Below are positions 37,391 to 46,766 of a stretch of 64,000 bases of DNA, in pieces. The number at the start of each line of letters is the position of its first letter. Position 1 is the stretch's first letter. The notes beneath the pieces were generated by a model that saw nothing but the letters and a program-made list of their open reading frames with translations, was not told the origin of the DNA and made no database searches. Source of the stretch: Burkholderia cenocepacia (GTDB lineage Bacteria; Pseudomonadota; Gammaproteobacteria; Burkholderiales; Burkholderiaceae); assembly GCF_900446215.1 (NCBI RefSeq), contig NZ_UAQZ01000002.1:186001-250000 (forward strand). The letters are read 5' to 3'. A program made the position numbers and the translations under genes.

Positions 37391-38563
37391 TCAAAAGCCG
37401 TGGAACATGCCGATGTTGACCTGCACCTGGTTGCCGCCCGACGAGGTGTTGCCAAAGTCGGCAGCCGACGCCTGCGCGCCCTTCGCGTGAACGTAGGCCC
37501 CCATCGCGTACAGCGCGGTACTCTTCGACAGCGAGTACGTGGCACCCAGCGACACCTGGTTGATCGAAGCCATCGTGCGACCTTCGGCCGCTTGCTTGGG
37601 CGTGGCCGCGGAACCGTACACATACGTGTAGCCGGTCGCCAGCGACAGCGCCGGCGTGACCCGGTACTGCAGCAGCGCACCCAGCACGTTGAAGTGGATC
37701 GACGGCTGGCCATCGTTGCCGTGGTACTGGGCGTTCGAGTAGCGCAGGCCGGCCGTGTACGGCCCTACCTGGTATTGCGCGGCGATTTGCGCGATGCCCG
37801 CGCTCTTGAACGCATTGCCGCCGTTGTAGCCCGAACTCGGATAGCCGAGCGCACCCCCGAAACTCGGTTGTGCCGTTGCGTTCAACCAGCCGTTCTCGCC
37901 CTGGTTGACCGCACGAAAGTAGCCGCCGGCGACCGTCAGGCCGCCTTGAGCGTAGGTCGCGGCCGCCGACCACGATTGACCCGAACCGGTTGCGCCGGCC
38001 ACGCCGCCGAACGAGTACGCGCCTTCAGCCTGGAAGCCGTGGATGATCGGCGAAATGTACTTCACGGCGTTGTTCTGGTTCGTCGTGTTGTCGTTGTTGT
38101 CGACGTCGCCCGGGGTCGAGAAGGTCGATGCCGAAATGACGTCACCCGTCAGGGCCTGAACCATCTCCGTCACGGCGTCGAGCTGGCGCCCCATGCGCAG
38201 TGCGCCGTACTGTTCGGACGCGAGGCCGACGTAGGCCTGGCGGTTGAACAGCGAACGCGTGGTGCCGATCGGCCCTTGGCCGCCGATGCCGCCGGTGCCG
38301 ATGTTGAAACCATTCTCGATCTTGAATACCGCCTGGAGACCGCCCCCGAGATCCTCTTGCCCCCTGAGGCCCCACTTGTTCGAACCGGCGGCGCCGCCAT
38401 CGAGGCCGAACCGGCTGTGACCATTGATGTTCGACGTATAGCCGATGCCCGCATCGAGCATGCCATACAGGGTGACCGACGACTGCGCCATTGCTGCCGA
38501 CGATGCTGCGAAGGCGGCAACCGCGATAACGCTGATGTTGATTTTCTTGTTTTTCATCTGCAT
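37391..38563 (-). CDS. General outer-membrane porin (Gram-negative porin family)
   Basis: 390 residues. Signal peptide cleaved after AAMAQ, then the typical start SSVTLYGMLDAGIGYTSNIN, and the KWGLRGQEDLGGGLQAVFKI segment seen in beta-proteobacterial OpcP/Omp porins. It ends in an aromatic residue (VNIGMFHGF), required for outer-membrane assembly. It would form a trimeric 16-strand channel. It is a single-gene unit. Confidence 0.92.
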   Translation of the reverse strand: MQMKNKKINISVIAVAAFAASSAAMAQSSVTLYGMLDAGIGYTSNINGHSRFGLDGGAAGSNKWGLRGQEDLGGGLQAVFKIENGFNIGTGGIGGQGPIGTTRSLFNRQAYVGLASEQYGALRMGRQLDAVTEMVQALTGDVISASTFSTPGDVDNNDNTTNQNNAVKYISPIIHGFQAEGAYSFGGVAGATGSGQSWSAAATYAQGGLTVAGGYFRAVNQGENGWLNATAQPSFGGALGYPSSGYNGGNAFKSAGIAQIAAQYQVGPYTAGLRYSNAQYHGNDGQPSIHFNVLGALLQYRVTPALSLATGYTYVYGSAATPKQAAEGRTMASINQVSLGATYSLSKSTALYAMGAYVHAKGAQASAADFGNTSSGGNQVQVNIGMFHGF

Positions 38564-39400
38564 TTCACTGTCAGGAGTGGGTTTCGGGATGGGTTGAAAC
38601 GGCTTTGTTGTATTCGAATGCAGGTGACGCGCACGGCTTGCGCATCGTTTCGGTCGCGACGGTCAGCGTCGTATTCGCCACAGCGGCGGACCAGATTCAC
38701 TCATTTCGTGATCCTTACAATCTTGTGTGGAGAACGCCGTATTGCCAGAGCGATCCGGCACCCGCTCGATTGGAACGATCGTGGTGCCACGACGTGAACG
38801 AAAGCTGCTGCCTTGCTACGTTGTCGCTTCAGCCGTGCTGCCGCGGCGCGCGCCACGCCCCTGCAACGTGGTCGCACTTTGCAGGTGGAAAAACCATATC
38901 AGGAACATAAATTTCCGTCAAAATTAGTTTGATATAAGTTAATCTCGTTTGATGACCTCGCGCCTTACGGAGTTTCCCTTATAGGAACTGCCATCAGGGC
39001 GACGTGCTGTCGATGTCCGCGCCATCATGCCGATGATCTCGACAAGGGCAAGCGAATGCGCGCTATGTGGCGGAGGACGATATCCGGCTGAAAGGGGCGG
39101 CCGCGATGGGCGACAATCGGGGGCGGAAAGTACCGGTCGGCAGATCTCGCTGATTGCGCGGCGCCGGTCGAATGAGGTCCGTTCGAGAAGCCGAAAGCCA
39201 TCGCGGAAAATCGGTCACCAAGCGTGGTGCTCGGTAACCGGTCCATTTGCGCGTCGATTGCGATAATCGAAACGGAGAAGGGGATTATTGAATGTCGCGC
39301 GTTAGCCGTGCGTGAGCTTTCGTGTGTCGCACTGTTTTCGGACCAGCTACCAGTACCTTACAGGTTCCGATTCCGACCGAACGTCAGTCGCGGACGAAAC
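38564..39400. other. Intergenic region upstream of porin
   Basis: 837 bp with no gene I can support. The patches at about 38880-38960 and 39240-39330 are AT-rich for this replicon. The porin promoter should lie at the left end. Short ORFs here have poor ribosome sites and frame-shadow composition. Confidence 0.5.
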
Positions 39401-39865
39401 TCAGCATTCGATCTCGCGCTGCATTAGATAGAATTTCATGTCGTCGCGGCCCTGCATTGAAATCGGCACCGGATCGCGATTAAAGCCGAGCATTTCGTAG
39501 AATCGATACGCCGACTCGCGGGCCGTGCACCACAGCAGCGTGCCATGCTGTTCGCGTACATGGCGAAGGGAGAGATTCACCAGCAGGCGTCCGAACCCCA
39601 GCCCGCGTACCGACGGATGGACGGCCATGCCGCGCAGGCGCCAGGCCCCGGCGTTCGAAACGCCGGATTGTGCTTCTTTACACACCGATGCCACGGCAAC
39701 GATCGTATCGTTATCGCGAACGGCAAAATGCATTGTCGTGGGGGCGAGATCGCCGTGTAAAGCACTTCCTTCCTCATCTCCCGCCATCAGGATGGCGGCC
39801 CTGAGGGGATAGGTTTCTTCCGCACGGACGGCACAGATGGTGAAGCGCACATCTTGTGAAATCAT
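39401..39865 (-). CDS. GNAT family N-acetyltransferase
   Basis: 154 residues from the ATG at 39865. Acetyl-CoA site WRLRGMAVHPSVRGLGFGRL followed by LVNLSLRHV, and the late motif ARESAYRFYEMLGFNRD, are standard GNAT features. A longer frame to 39931 needs a TTG start and is not preferred. The upstream 60-100 bp is AT-rich. The substrate is unknown. Confidence 0.82.
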   Translation of the reverse strand: MISQDVRFTICAVRAEETYPLRAAILMAGDEEGSALHGDLAPTTMHFAVRDNDTIVAVASVCKEAQSGVSNAGAWRLRGMAVHPSVRGLGFGRLLVNLSLRHVREQHGTLLWCTARESAYRFYEMLGFNRDPVPISMQGRDDMKFYLMQREIEC

Positions 39866-40015
39866 ATAATTATCGGCTCTTTTCGTGACGCAGATTTTCT
39901 TGCAGTTCTCTTTCGGTATACCCACTCGCAAAATTAGCAGTTGCCGGATATTGCCGGTAAGGGTAATTTCCTATCCGCCACTTCTTTTCCAATCATACGC
40001 TAACTGCGATCACAG

Positions 40016-40678
40016 ATGACGTCGAAAGTCTCGACAGATGCAGAGCTTGCCTACGACGAGATCCGATCGAGGATCTTTGACGGCCGCCTTGCGCCTGGAC
40101 AGAAAGTATCTCACCGCGGCCTGTCCGACGAACTGGGTTTCGGCCAAATGCCGGTGCGCAGCGCATTGCATTTGCTCGAATCCGAAGGGCTGGTCGTCGT
40201 CATCGAAAAGAGTGGAACCTATGTTGCCTCGCCCACGACGAGCGATCTCCGCGAAATTTTTGAAATGCGGCTGGCGCTGGAGAGTACCGCGGCGTTTCTT
40301 GCCGCGAGATCGGGCGTCACGCCAGGTCTTTGCGAGGCGGCGGGGAAGATGCGGGAACTGATCGACCGGGACGTCGCGGACATCATGCTCGAGCAACGTA
40401 TCGGCTGGGTGTTTCATCAAGAGCTGTTCGCTGCCGCACGGAACGTTCGAATCTCGTCGGCGTATGGTTTGTTGCGGGCCCAGACGCTCGCCTTGAACGA
40501 ACTCCCGCGTGGCGACGCCGAAACCGTCCGGCGCGGCACGATCGAGCATCTGCACATCTTTCAGGCAATCGAAGCGAACAACGGCGAGCTGGCGCGTCAG
40601 CACATGTGGAACCACATCGTTGACGGTACGCCGGCACGGATAAAACTGCTAAAGGCGCGGCATGAACACGAAAAATAA
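40016..40678 (+). CDS. GntR-family regulator with FCD domain
   Basis: 220 residues. Winged helix (about 10-75) with AYDEIRSRIFDGRLAPGQKV and GQMPVRSALHLLESEGLVVV, then an all-helical FCD domain with FEMRLALESTAAFLAA and HQELFAAARN followed by a late EHLHIFQAIEANNGELARQH motif. FCD members usually sense organic acids. It overlaps the following symporter gene by 17 bp, so it most likely controls uptake of that substrate and its own expression. Confidence 0.88.
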   Translation: MTSKVSTDAELAYDEIRSRIFDGRLAPGQKVSHRGLSDELGFGQMPVRSALHLLESEGLVVVIEKSGTYVASPTTSDLREIFEMRLALESTAAFLAARSGVTPGLCEAAGKMRELIDRDVADIMLEQRIGWVFHQELFAAARNVRISSAYGLLRAQTLALNELPRGDAETVRRGTIEHLHIFQAIEANNGELARQHMWNHIVDGTPARIKLLKARHEHEK

Positions 40679-41900
40679 AGGGCTTTCCCTCCCGATGCAA
40701 ATGCTTGGCGGACTTGTCCTGGGCGCCGCTTGCGGCGTGCTTGCTCCGGGCTTTGCCGCGAAGCTGGGCTTCTTGAGCACGATGTTCGGCCACGCGATCA
40801 AGATGGTCGTGATGCCGTTGATCTTCCTGTCGGTCACGGTCGGTGTCTTTCGCGCGGGCAAGCTTCGCGAGCGGCTTGGGAAGGTCGCGCTATCCAGTAT
40901 CGCCTTCTTCGTGTTGATGACCGGCCTGGCTGCGTCGCTCGGCCTGCTGCTCAACTTCGCATTTCGACCGGGGCTCGGTGCGAGCATGGCGCAGTCGGGA
41001 TCGATGCCGGCAGCGCTCGCGTCCAGCATCGACTGGACGAAGTTTCTCGTTGACCTGATTCCCGCGAACATCGTTGCGGCGCTCGCCGCGGGGAATTCTC
41101 TGCCGGTGCTCGTTTTCGGCGTCATTTTCGGCGCGGCATTGGCGGCTGCACCGGAGCGTGCCGAGCCTGCGATCGCCGTTTTCGAGGCGCTGCTGTCGGG
41201 GCTGTTCAAGATGGTCCAGTGGGTGATCGCATGGTCGCCGCTCGCGATCTTCGCCGCGATCGCGCAACTGCTGGCGGCCAAGGGCTTTACCGGCGCGCAC
41301 TCGCTCATCGAACTGCTGGGCGTGGCCTATCTCGGCATGGCGGTGCTGGCCGTCGTACTCACGATCGTCATTCGCATTGCCGGTCAGTCGCCGGTCGCCG
41401 TTCTCAGGAAGGTGAAGGAACCGCTGATCCTCGGTTTCACGACGCGTTCGTCCGAAATTACCTACCCGTTGCACCTGAAGAAGCTGGTTGAACTGGGTGT
41501 GCCGTACGGCGTCGCGTCCACGATTTTGCCGCTCGCCTATATTTTCAATCGCGACGGCGCCGTGCTCTATACGGCCCTTGCGGTCGGCTATCTGGCCGAC
41601 GCGTACCACCTGGCCTGGTCCTGGCCGCTGGTGATCACGATCTTGATCCTGACGATCATCACCATCGACGGAGCGGCCAATGTGCCGTCCGGGGCGATCG
41701 TCGCCATCACCATCGTCCTCACGTCGATCGGGTTGCCGGCCGATGCGGTGCTGCTGCTGTTGGGCGTCGACGCCTTTTTCGACATGGGGAGAACCGCGCT
41801 CAACGTGTACGGGAGCACGACGGCGGCCGCTGTCGCGGTGAGGCTTTCCGGTTCAGACGACATGGCCGCGGAAACCGTGACGCGTCAGGCAAGCGTGTAG
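40662..41900 (+). CDS. Dicarboxylate/amino-acid:cation symporter
   Basis: 412 residues, same GltP/DctA superfamily as the gene at 24153 but only distantly related to it. Landmarks are ILGFTTRSSEITYPLHLKKL, AYIFNRDGAVLYTALAVGYL (NRDG in place of the usual NLDG) and GVDAFFDMGRTALNVYGSTT. It starts inside the end of the GntR gene, so the two are translationally linked. The regulator type suggests an organic acid substrate. Confidence 0.87.
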   Translation: MNTKNKGLSLPMQMLGGLVLGAACGVLAPGFAAKLGFLSTMFGHAIKMVVMPLIFLSVTVGVFRAGKLRERLGKVALSSIAFFVLMTGLAASLGLLLNFAFRPGLGASMAQSGSMPAALASSIDWTKFLVDLIPANIVAALAAGNSLPVLVFGVIFGAALAAAPERAEPAIAVFEALLSGLFKMVQWVIAWSPLAIFAAIAQLLAAKGFTGAHSLIELLGVAYLGMAVLAVVLTIVIRIAGQSPVAVLRKVKEPLILGFTTRSSEITYPLHLKKLVELGVPYGVASTILPLAYIFNRDGAVLYTALAVGYLADAYHLAWSWPLVITILILTIITIDGAANVPSGAIVAITIVLTSIGLPADAVLLLLGVDAFFDMGRTALNVYGSTTAAAVAVRLSGSDDMAAETVTRQASV

Positions 41901-42073
41901 GTGCTTCGGAAGCGACGGGCGGCGGGCGTTTTTCAATGTCGCGCCCGGCGAATGTCACGCATTGGGGGGCGCCCGCTCGGCCATCCAGGCGCCGAGAGGA
42001 GAACAAGACTGGACGAGCGCGCGTTCTTGTCGAGTTTCAGTGGGTAGGACGACGTATTTTTTGCCGGAGAAAG

Positions 42074-42478
42074 ATGATGGTTGGTTCAGCGTCCGCAGAT
42101 TTTTTCATGCTGCGCTTAGGCACGCCGCATCCGTCGTGGACATTCACCGATGACAGCAACATGCTCGGCATCGGCGATTGCGACGGGGTGATGAGTGCCA
42201 TGTTCGAACTGGATCGCAACCAGGTCGCACGGATCAGAGGCTTGGGCCAATCGGTGGGGAGAATCAGGTGTACTTGCGAACGCGGTGGCCGGGAGCTGCA
42301 GTTTTATCTCCATGGCAAACAGGTGTCGCAAGGCGTGTGGGTCGGGGTCGCGTCGGCTGATCCCGACTATCTTCCGACGGCGGCGACGATCGCAACGTGG
42401 GAAGTGCCGAATCGCGACGATGTCTTCGCGTTTCCGGGCGCGCGGGCAGACCTGATCGCCTCCGCCAGCCTGGCCTGA
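42074..42478 (+). CDS. Hypothetical protein (134 aa)
   Basis: Starts at two consecutive ATGs (42074, 42077) behind GGAGA. It begins MMVGSASADFFMLRLGTPHP and has one cysteine-rich bit (RIRCTCERGG), then ends with an alanine-rich segment FAFPGARADLIASASLA. Likely a small soluble single-domain protein; no family is recognised. A structured region with a strong terminator follows it. Confidence 0.6.
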   Translation: MMVGSASADFFMLRLGTPHPSWTFTDDSNMLGIGDCDGVMSAMFELDRNQVARIRGLGQSVGRIRCTCERGGRELQFYLHGKQVSQGVWVGVASADPDYLPTAATIATWEVPNRDDVFAFPGARADLIASASLA

Positions 42479-42505
42479 ACTGCGATCACAGATTGTTGCG
42501 CGGGC

Positions 42506-42520
42506 GCGGTCCGGGACCGC
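42506..42520. repeat. Inverted repeat after hypothetical gene
   Basis: Perfect 7-bp arms GCGGTCC/GGACCGC around one base, 28 bp after the stop at 42478. It is the first of a series of hairpins in this interval. Confidence 0.5.
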
Positions 42521-42588
42521 TCCGATTCTGGGGACGCGGTCGTCTGACGAGCCCGTCCGTCTGTACGCGCAGGCCGTCTAATGCATGT

Positions 42589-42658
42589 GGTTCTGGCACG
42601 CACCAACCTCGGATCGCCAGAACCAATTTGCTGGCCAGTTCACTGGCCAGCGTTTTTT
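42589..42658 (+). ncRNA. Candidate small RNA or 3'-UTR-derived RNA with two hairpins
   Basis: A 9-bp stem GGTTCTGGC/GCCAGAACC encloses an 18-base loop that contains the pyrimidine-rich stretch ACCAACCTC. Four unpaired bases follow (AATTT region), then a perfect 10-bp terminator stem and six T residues. Hairpin plus single-stranded loop plus Rho-independent terminator is the typical 3' shape of a bacterial regulatory RNA, and the loop could pair with ribosome sites. No convincing promoter was found directly upstream, so processing from the preceding mRNA is equally possible. Confidence 0.4.
42630..42658 (+). terminator. Strong Rho-independent terminator
   Basis: 10-bp perfect stem GCTGGCCAGT/ACTGGCCAGC with a 2-base loop (or 9 bp with 4), then G and six T residues. 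It is the cleanest intrinsic terminator in the window. Confidence 0.85.
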
Positions 42659-42878
42659 ATTCCTCGAGCCGATCTCGTCGGCTCGTTTGCCGGGCGCTTA
42701 TCCGGACAAACCGAAAGACCGTTTTGTTCGGGAATTTCGTTCAGAGCGAGGCGAGCGGTGGCTGGATGACCGCTCGCTTTGCGCGCGATCCTTTATCGGG
42801 TAAGGTCAGGCAACGCTGCATCGTCGGTAGCGGCACATCGGACACTGTCCCACGCATCGCGTCAATCGCGTCAGCTCC

Positions 42879-43328
42879 ATGCCCCTGATCTTCGTCCCCG
42901 TCACGCACGCCGACGCCGAAGCGCTCGTCGCGATCCGCATCGCCGCGATGCGCGACAGCCTCGCGCGCATCGGCCGTTTCGATCCGCAGCGTGCGCGCGA
43001 GCGGTTTCTCGCGTCGTTCGATCCGGCGCGATGCCGTTTCGTCGAAGTCGACCATTCGCGTGCGGGTTTCTACACGCTTCGCCCGAGGGCGGATCACTGG
43101 TTGCTCGACCATCTGTACATCGTGCCCGCGCATCAGGGGAAGGGCATCGGCGCCGCCGTGCTGCGCGAGATTTTGGCCGAAGCCGACGAACACCGGATGC
43201 CCGTTCACGTCGGCGCGCTGCGCGGCAGCGACTCGAACCGCTTCTACGAACGGCATGGCTTCGTGCGAACCGGCGAAGCGGAATGGGACATCTACTACCG
43301 GCGCGAACCGGGCACGGCGACGACGTAG
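42879..43328 (+). CDS. GNAT family N-acetyltransferase
   Basis: 149 residues. Acetyl-CoA motif LDHLYIVPAHQGKGIGAAVL and the C-terminal ALRGSDSNRFYERHGFVRTG are clear. The N terminus PVTHADAEALVAIRIAAMRD with a conserved FDPQRARERF run is common in a widespread beta-proteobacterial subgroup. Not in an operon; the next gene starts 121 bp later. Substrate unknown. Confidence 0.83.
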   Translation: MPLIFVPVTHADAEALVAIRIAAMRDSLARIGRFDPQRARERFLASFDPARCRFVEVDHSRAGFYTLRPRADHWLLDHLYIVPAHQGKGIGAAVLREILAEADEHRMPVHVGALRGSDSNRFYERHGFVRTGEAEWDIYYRREPGTATT

Positions 43329-43449
43329 CGCTCGCGTGATGGATTCCGAATGAAATCGACACGCACGTATTAGCGTTTCCACCAATGTGGAAAACGCGGG
43401 GCCGGCCGATGTCGCAGAGAGGGCGTGAATAATTGATCCGAGGCCGATT

Positions 43450-44862
43450 ATGACGACATCTGCAACAAACGACCTGAATGCCGTGTCGCCCGAAACGTCC
43501 GACACCGCGGTGGCATCCGGTGAAGCGGCCCGCGTACCGTCGATCCTGCTCGTCGACGACGAACCGAACGTGCTGTCGGCGCTCAGGCGCGTATTCCGGC
43601 CCACCGGCTACGACATCGCGACGGCCGACAGCGGCGAGGCCGCGCTCGAGATCCTGGCGTCGACCGACATCGACCTGATCGTGTCCGACATGCGGATGCC
43701 GCACATGAGCGGCGCGGAATTCCTGGCGCGCGCGCGGGCGCTGTACCCGGACACGATGCGCATCCTGCTGACCGGCTATGCGGAGATCGCGTCGGTCGTG
43801 CAGGCCGTCAACGAAGGCGGCGTGTATCGCTACCTGAACAAGCCGTGGGACGATCACGACCTGCTGCTGACCATCGAGCAGGCGCTGGAGCAGCGCCGTC
43901 TGCGTCGCGAAGCGGCGCGGCTGGCGGCCCTCACCGAAGCGCAGAACGACGCGCTGCGCCGGTTCAATACCGACCTCGAAACGCAGGTTCGCGCGCGCAC
44001 CGAGGAGCTTGGCCAGACCGTGATGTTTCTCGAAGCGGCGCAGAGCGACCTGAAAAGCAGTTTCACCGCGATGGTCCAGGTGTGCGCGAGCATGATCGAG
44101 CTGCGCTGCGGGGCCGCGAGCGGGCATGCGATGCGGGTCGGCGAGATCGCGCGGCGGCTCGCGCTGGCGTCCGGGATGAGCGAACTGCACGCGCAGGACG
44201 TCTATTTCGCGGGGCTGTTGCACGGCATCGGCAAGCTGTCGCTGCCGGACGAATTGCTGCACAAGCCGCTCGCGCGGATGACGACCGACGAGCACCGCGT
44301 GTTCCAGGAGCATCCGCTGCGTGCGCAGATGGTGCTGACGCCGGTCGCCCAGTTGCACAAGGTCGCGTCGATCGTGCTGCACCAGTACGAGCGCTTCAAC
44401 GGCCGCGGCACGCCGGACGGACTGGTCGGCGACGCGATCCCGGTCGGGTCGCGGATCGTCGCGATCGCGCGCGATTTCGAAGGGCTGCGCCACGGCGAAA
44501 TCGGCGCGCCGCATTCGATCGAGCAGGCGATCGACGTGTTGCGTTCGCAGGCGAACGTGCGTTACGACCCGCAACTGGTCGCGCGCTTCATCGAGTTGAT
44601 GCGGGATCCGGCGAGCCTCGGCATCGCGGCGTCCGTCGCGGAGATCCGGTCGGCGCAACTGCGCGAAGGGATGGAGCTTGCCGACGATCTGCGCACGCAT
44701 CGCGGCGTGTTGTTGATGACGAAGGGCAGCGTGATGTCCGCGCATCAGATCGAGCTCGTGCGCCGCTTCGAGGCGCGCGAGGGCACGCCGTTCGACATTC
44801 TCGTGCTGGCCCGTCCGGCCGGGCAGGCGCACGCACCCAATGGAGGGGCGCCGCCGGCCTGA
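43450..44862 (+). CDS. Response regulator with degenerate HD output domain
   Basis: 470 residues. Receiver: acidic pair D36/D37, phospho-acceptor Asp80 in IDLIVSDMRMP, Lys131 in YLNKPWDD. A coiled linker (about 140-205) leads to an HD/HD-GYP-type domain. The expected HD pair reads His258-Gly259 (LLHGIGKLSLPDELL), the HH pair before ERFNG reads Gln312-Tyr313, and the GYP motif is GTP. Several metal ligands are therefore missing, and cyclic-di-GMP hydrolysis is unlikely. It may act as a binding or scaffold protein. It is 87 bp upstream of an MHYT-type kinase gene and probably its partner. Confidence 0.88.
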   Translation: MTTSATNDLNAVSPETSDTAVASGEAARVPSILLVDDEPNVLSALRRVFRPTGYDIATADSGEAALEILASTDIDLIVSDMRMPHMSGAEFLARARALYPDTMRILLTGYAEIASVVQAVNEGGVYRYLNKPWDDHDLLLTIEQALEQRRLRREAARLAALTEAQNDALRRFNTDLETQVRARTEELGQTVMFLEAAQSDLKSSFTAMVQVCASMIELRCGAASGHAMRVGEIARRLALASGMSELHAQDVYFAGLLHGIGKLSLPDELLHKPLARMTTDEHRVFQEHPLRAQMVLTPVAQLHKVASIVLHQYERFNGRGTPDGLVGDAIPVGSRIVAIARDFEGLRHGEIGAPHSIEQAIDVLRSQANVRYDPQLVARFIELMRDPASLGIAASVAEIRSAQLREGMELADDLRTHRGVLLMTKGSVMSAHQIELVRRFEAREGTPFDILVLARPAGQAHAPNGGAPPA

Positions 44863-44949
44863 TATCGAACGTCGACCGGATGACGACCGCGGGGCGCGCG
44901 ACCGCCCGCACCGCGACGCTGCATTCAACTCGTTGCGGGCGCCCCGATC

Positions 44950-46719
44950 ATGCATGGCATCTACAACCTTCCGCTCGTCCTGCTGTCGCTCGCGATCGCG
45001 ACGCTGGCTTCCTATACGACGCTCGACCTCGCCGCGTTCATTTCGCTGCTCGACAATCCCAAGCTCAAGCGCGCGTGGCTCGGCGGCGGCGCGGCGGCGA
45101 TGGGCACCGGAATCTGGTCGATGCATTTCGTCGGCATGCTCGCGTTTTCGTTGCCGGTGCCGCTCGGCTATGCGTGGCAGGAAACGGGCGCCTCGCTCGC
45201 GATCGCGGTGCTCGTGTCGTATTTCGCGCTGAACGTCGTCACGCGCGCCCGGCTGGGCTGGCGGCGTCTGTGCGCGGGCGGCGTGCTGATGGGCGGCGGG
45301 ATCGCCGGCATGCACTACACGGGGATGGCCGCGCTGCACATGCAGCCCGGCATTCGCTACGACGCCGCGCTGTTCGCCGCGTCGATCGGCATCGCGGTGG
45401 TCGCGTCGACGGCCGCGCTGTGGATCGCGCAGGCGTTGCGCATGCAGCAGGCGCGCCACGCGACCGCGCAGCGCATCGGCGCGGCCGCCATCATGGGCAT
45501 CGCGATTACCGGCATGCACTACACGGCGATGGCGGCCGCGCATTTCGCCCCGGACGCGCGGTGCGGCGCCGCGAACGGCGTCGACGCGCCGTGGCTGGCG
45601 ACGACCGTCGCGCTGTTTACGATGGCAACGCTGGTCGTCACGCTGCTCGTGTGCCGTTTCGATGCGCGCACCACTTTCCTGCGCGGCATGACCGATACGC
45701 TCGAACGGCTCGTGCGGGTGCGAACCAGCGAACTCGAACGCGCGCTGCACAGCTACGAGCAGACGACGCAGATGCTGCAACGCACGCGTGAGAACATGGC
45801 GACCGAGATCGACGAGCGCAAGGCCGCGCACGCGCTGCTCGAACAGGAGAAGGACGAGCAGCGACGCCTGCTGCATGCGCTCGAGGAAACGCACGAGCAG
45901 TTGCTGCAGTCGGAAAAACTCGCGTCGATCGGCCAGCTCGCGGCCGGCGTCGCGCACGAGATCAACAATCCGATCGGCTTCGTCAGCGCGAACCTCAACA
46001 CGTTGAAGACGTGGGTGCGCAGCCTGCTCGACGTGGTCGCGGCGCATGAAGCCGCGCTGCCGCAGCTCGATCCGGCCACCCGCGACGCGCTGACGGCCGC
46101 GCACCGCGCGGCGGATCTCGACTACGTCCGCGACGAGATCGCGACGCTGATCGACGAATCGATCGACGGCGCGCTGCGCGTGCGGCGCATCGTGCAGGAC
46201 CTGCGCGATTTCTCGCGCCCGGCCAGCGACGAATGGAGCGTGGTCGATCTCCATGCGGGCCTCGAGAGCACGCTCAACGTCGTTCACAACGAGCTCAAGT
46301 ACAAGGCCGACATCGTGCGCGATTACGGCGACGTCCCGCACGTCGAATGCCTGCCGTCGCAGTTGAACCAGGTGTTCATGAACCTGCTGGTCAACGCCGC
46401 GCAGGCGATTCCCGAGCGCGGCGTGATCACGATCCGCACGTCGAGCGATGGCGAACAGGTGTCGATCGCGATCAGCGATACCGGCGCCGGCATGACACCC
46501 GACGTCGTGCGGCGGATCTTCGATCCGTTCTTCACCACGAAGCCGGTCGGGCAGGGCACGGGGCTCGGGCTGTCGGTCTCGCACGGCATCGTCGAGCGTC
46601 ATCGCGGCGCGATCGACGTGACCAGCGAGCCGGGGCGCGGCACGACCTTCCGGATACGGTTGCCGGTTCGGCGTGCCGGCGACCGCGCGGACGCCGCAGC
46701 GCTGGAGCAGCGGGTTTGA
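44950..46719 (+). CDS. MHYT-domain sensor histidine kinase
   Basis: 589 residues. N-terminal membrane part (about 1-245) has three MHYT repeats: SMHFVGM near 58, GMHYTGM near 120 and GMHYTAM near 187. MHYT domains are proposed to bind a metal and sense oxygen, CO or NO. A coiled coil (about 255-325) precedes HisKA with His336 in AAGVAHEINNPIGF, then HATPase_c with VFMNLLVNAAQAI, DTGAGM and GQGTGLGLSVSHGIV. No periplasmic domain. It forms a two-gene unit with the HD response regulator just upstream. Confidence 0.9.
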   Translation: MHGIYNLPLVLLSLAIATLASYTTLDLAAFISLLDNPKLKRAWLGGGAAAMGTGIWSMHFVGMLAFSLPVPLGYAWQETGASLAIAVLVSYFALNVVTRARLGWRRLCAGGVLMGGGIAGMHYTGMAALHMQPGIRYDAALFAASIGIAVVASTAALWIAQALRMQQARHATAQRIGAAAIMGIAITGMHYTAMAAAHFAPDARCGAANGVDAPWLATTVALFTMATLVVTLLVCRFDARTTFLRGMTDTLERLVRVRTSELERALHSYEQTTQMLQRTRENMATEIDERKAAHALLEQEKDEQRRLLHALEETHEQLLQSEKLASIGQLAAGVAHEINNPIGFVSANLNTLKTWVRSLLDVVAAHEAALPQLDPATRDALTAAHRAADLDYVRDEIATLIDESIDGALRVRRIVQDLRDFSRPASDEWSVVDLHAGLESTLNVVHNELKYKADIVRDYGDVPHVECLPSQLNQVFMNLLVNAAQAIPERGVITIRTSSDGEQVSIAISDTGAGMTPDVVRRIFDPFFTTKPVGQGTGLGLSVSHGIVERHRGAIDVTSEPGRGTTFRIRLPVRRAGDRADAAALEQRV

Positions 46720-46766
46720 CGTCATGACGGCGGCCGTTCGCGAGCGGCCGCTGCGAGCGTCGCGCG

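Larger units (their letters stand above)
42479..42878. other. Intergenic region with serial hairpins
   Basis: 400 bp without a supported gene. Besides the items listed separately it holds a further perfect 8-bp hairpin CGAGCCGA/TCGGCTCG at 42665-42685, just after the terminator. The right part should contain the promoter of the acetyltransferase gene. Confidence 0.5.

Noticed and set aside
43450..44862. Call of an active cyclic-di-GMP phosphodiesterase
   Set aside because: The HD and HH metal-ligand pairs are both altered.
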